A stretch of 45,474 nt of DNA, taken from positions 1 to 45,474 of the forward strand of contig JAMFSI010000124.1 of NCBI GenBank assembly GCA_026225215.1, read 5' to 3'. Shown one piece after another: positions 45,336 through 45,474 of this stretch. Every line of letters begins with the position of its first letter. The stretch's first letter is position 1. The translations under genes and the position numbers were made by a program. The notes beneath the pieces were generated by a model. That model worked only from the letters and a program-made list of their open reading frames with translations, made no database searches and was not told where the DNA came from. Source of the DNA: Sphingomonas palustris (GTDB lineage: Bacteria; Pseudomonadota; Alphaproteobacteria; Sphingomonadales; Sphingomonadaceae).

Positions 45336-45376
45336 ACATTTCCATAATAGAAATTATGCGAAGCGCCGGATTATGC
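45327..45376. repeat. Repeated attatgc motifs, possible recombinase site
   Basis: attatgc occurs at 45327, 45353 and 45370; cataat (45343-45348) and attatg (45353-45358) form a perfect inverted repeat with a 4-base spacer. It lies at the truncation point of the IS66 remnant and may be the core site of a tyrosine-recombinase element. The remaining bases to 45474 hold a 12-codon minus-strand end (…LLSFLQSL, stop at 45437) of an unidentified gene. Confidence 0.4.
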
Positions 45377-45474
45377 GCAGGTTCTGGTGGCAAACCACGG
45401 ACTCGGGCCGCGGTCGCCACCATGAGCTCTACATAATCACAGGGACTGCAGGAAGCTCAACAGGTTGTCAGAAG

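Noticed and set aside
1..45474. tRNA, rRNA or riboswitch genes
   Set aside because: I scanned the intergenic gaps by eye and saw no cloverleaf, rRNA or known riboswitch core; a covariance-model search would be decisive.

Overview
The window looks like a chromosomal segment of an alphaproteobacterium of the Sphingomonadales (Sphingomonas-like). This is inferred from the high GC content, the sigma-70 tail, the DUF1476-BolA-Grx4 trio, the long-form isocitrate lyase beside a ScfR/RamB-type regulator, and the dense short intergenic palindromes. No tRNA, rRNA, CRISPR array or prophage was recognised. Almost everything is core housekeeping; accessory DNA is limited to small insertions and a decayed insertion-sequence patch at the right edge.

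Layout. 1-5.5 kb: end of rpoD, a palindromic-repeat gap, and an MdtA/MdtB-like RND efflux pair on the minus strand. 5.5-9.5 kb: rpiB-glyA-nrdR, a TrmJ-type tRNA methyltransferase and a GST. 9.5-16.5 kb: purL (minus), then xseB-ispA-coaD, a secreted cyclophilin, queA, and a DUF2846 protein (minus). 16.7-29.4 kb: one long minus-strand gene-expression cluster, rimP-nusA-ylxR-infB-DUF1697-rbfA-alpha/beta hydrolase-tdk-site-2 protease-truB-rpsO-pnp, closed by an intrinsic terminator. 29.8-36.4 kb (plus): sufE, leuC, two unassigned membrane proteins, leuD, DUF1476-bolA-grxD, NUDIX. 36.4-42.7 kb (minus): MFS transporter, PilZ protein, phosphatase-like protein, CPT-like kinase, DUF7064-like protein, ScfR/RamB-like regulator. 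42.8-44.4 kb: aceA, divergent from that regulator with a palindromic operator candidate between them. 44.7-45.5 kb: IS3 and IS66 remnants.

How the genes work together. The minus-strand cluster groups transcription elongation (NusA), translation initiation (IF2), ribosome maturation (RimP, RbfA), tRNA modification (TruB), S15 and RNA decay (PNPase). Four unrelated genes are embedded in it and translationally coupled or closely packed. SufE, BolA and Grx4 point to iron-sulfur handling close to LeuCD, a [4Fe-4S] enzyme. The regulator/aceA pair controls entry to the glyoxylate shunt.

The most striking non-coding feature is the number of palindromic intergenic element families. At least eight are visible, three of them in multiple copies (REPIN-like). 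The least explained genes are the transmembrane/coiled-coil/zinc-ribbon protein and a 59-residue membrane protein lodged between leuC and leuD, and a phosphatase-like protein with two substitutions in its active-site loop next to a CPT-like kinase. I did not find a clear, complete new multi-gene system.
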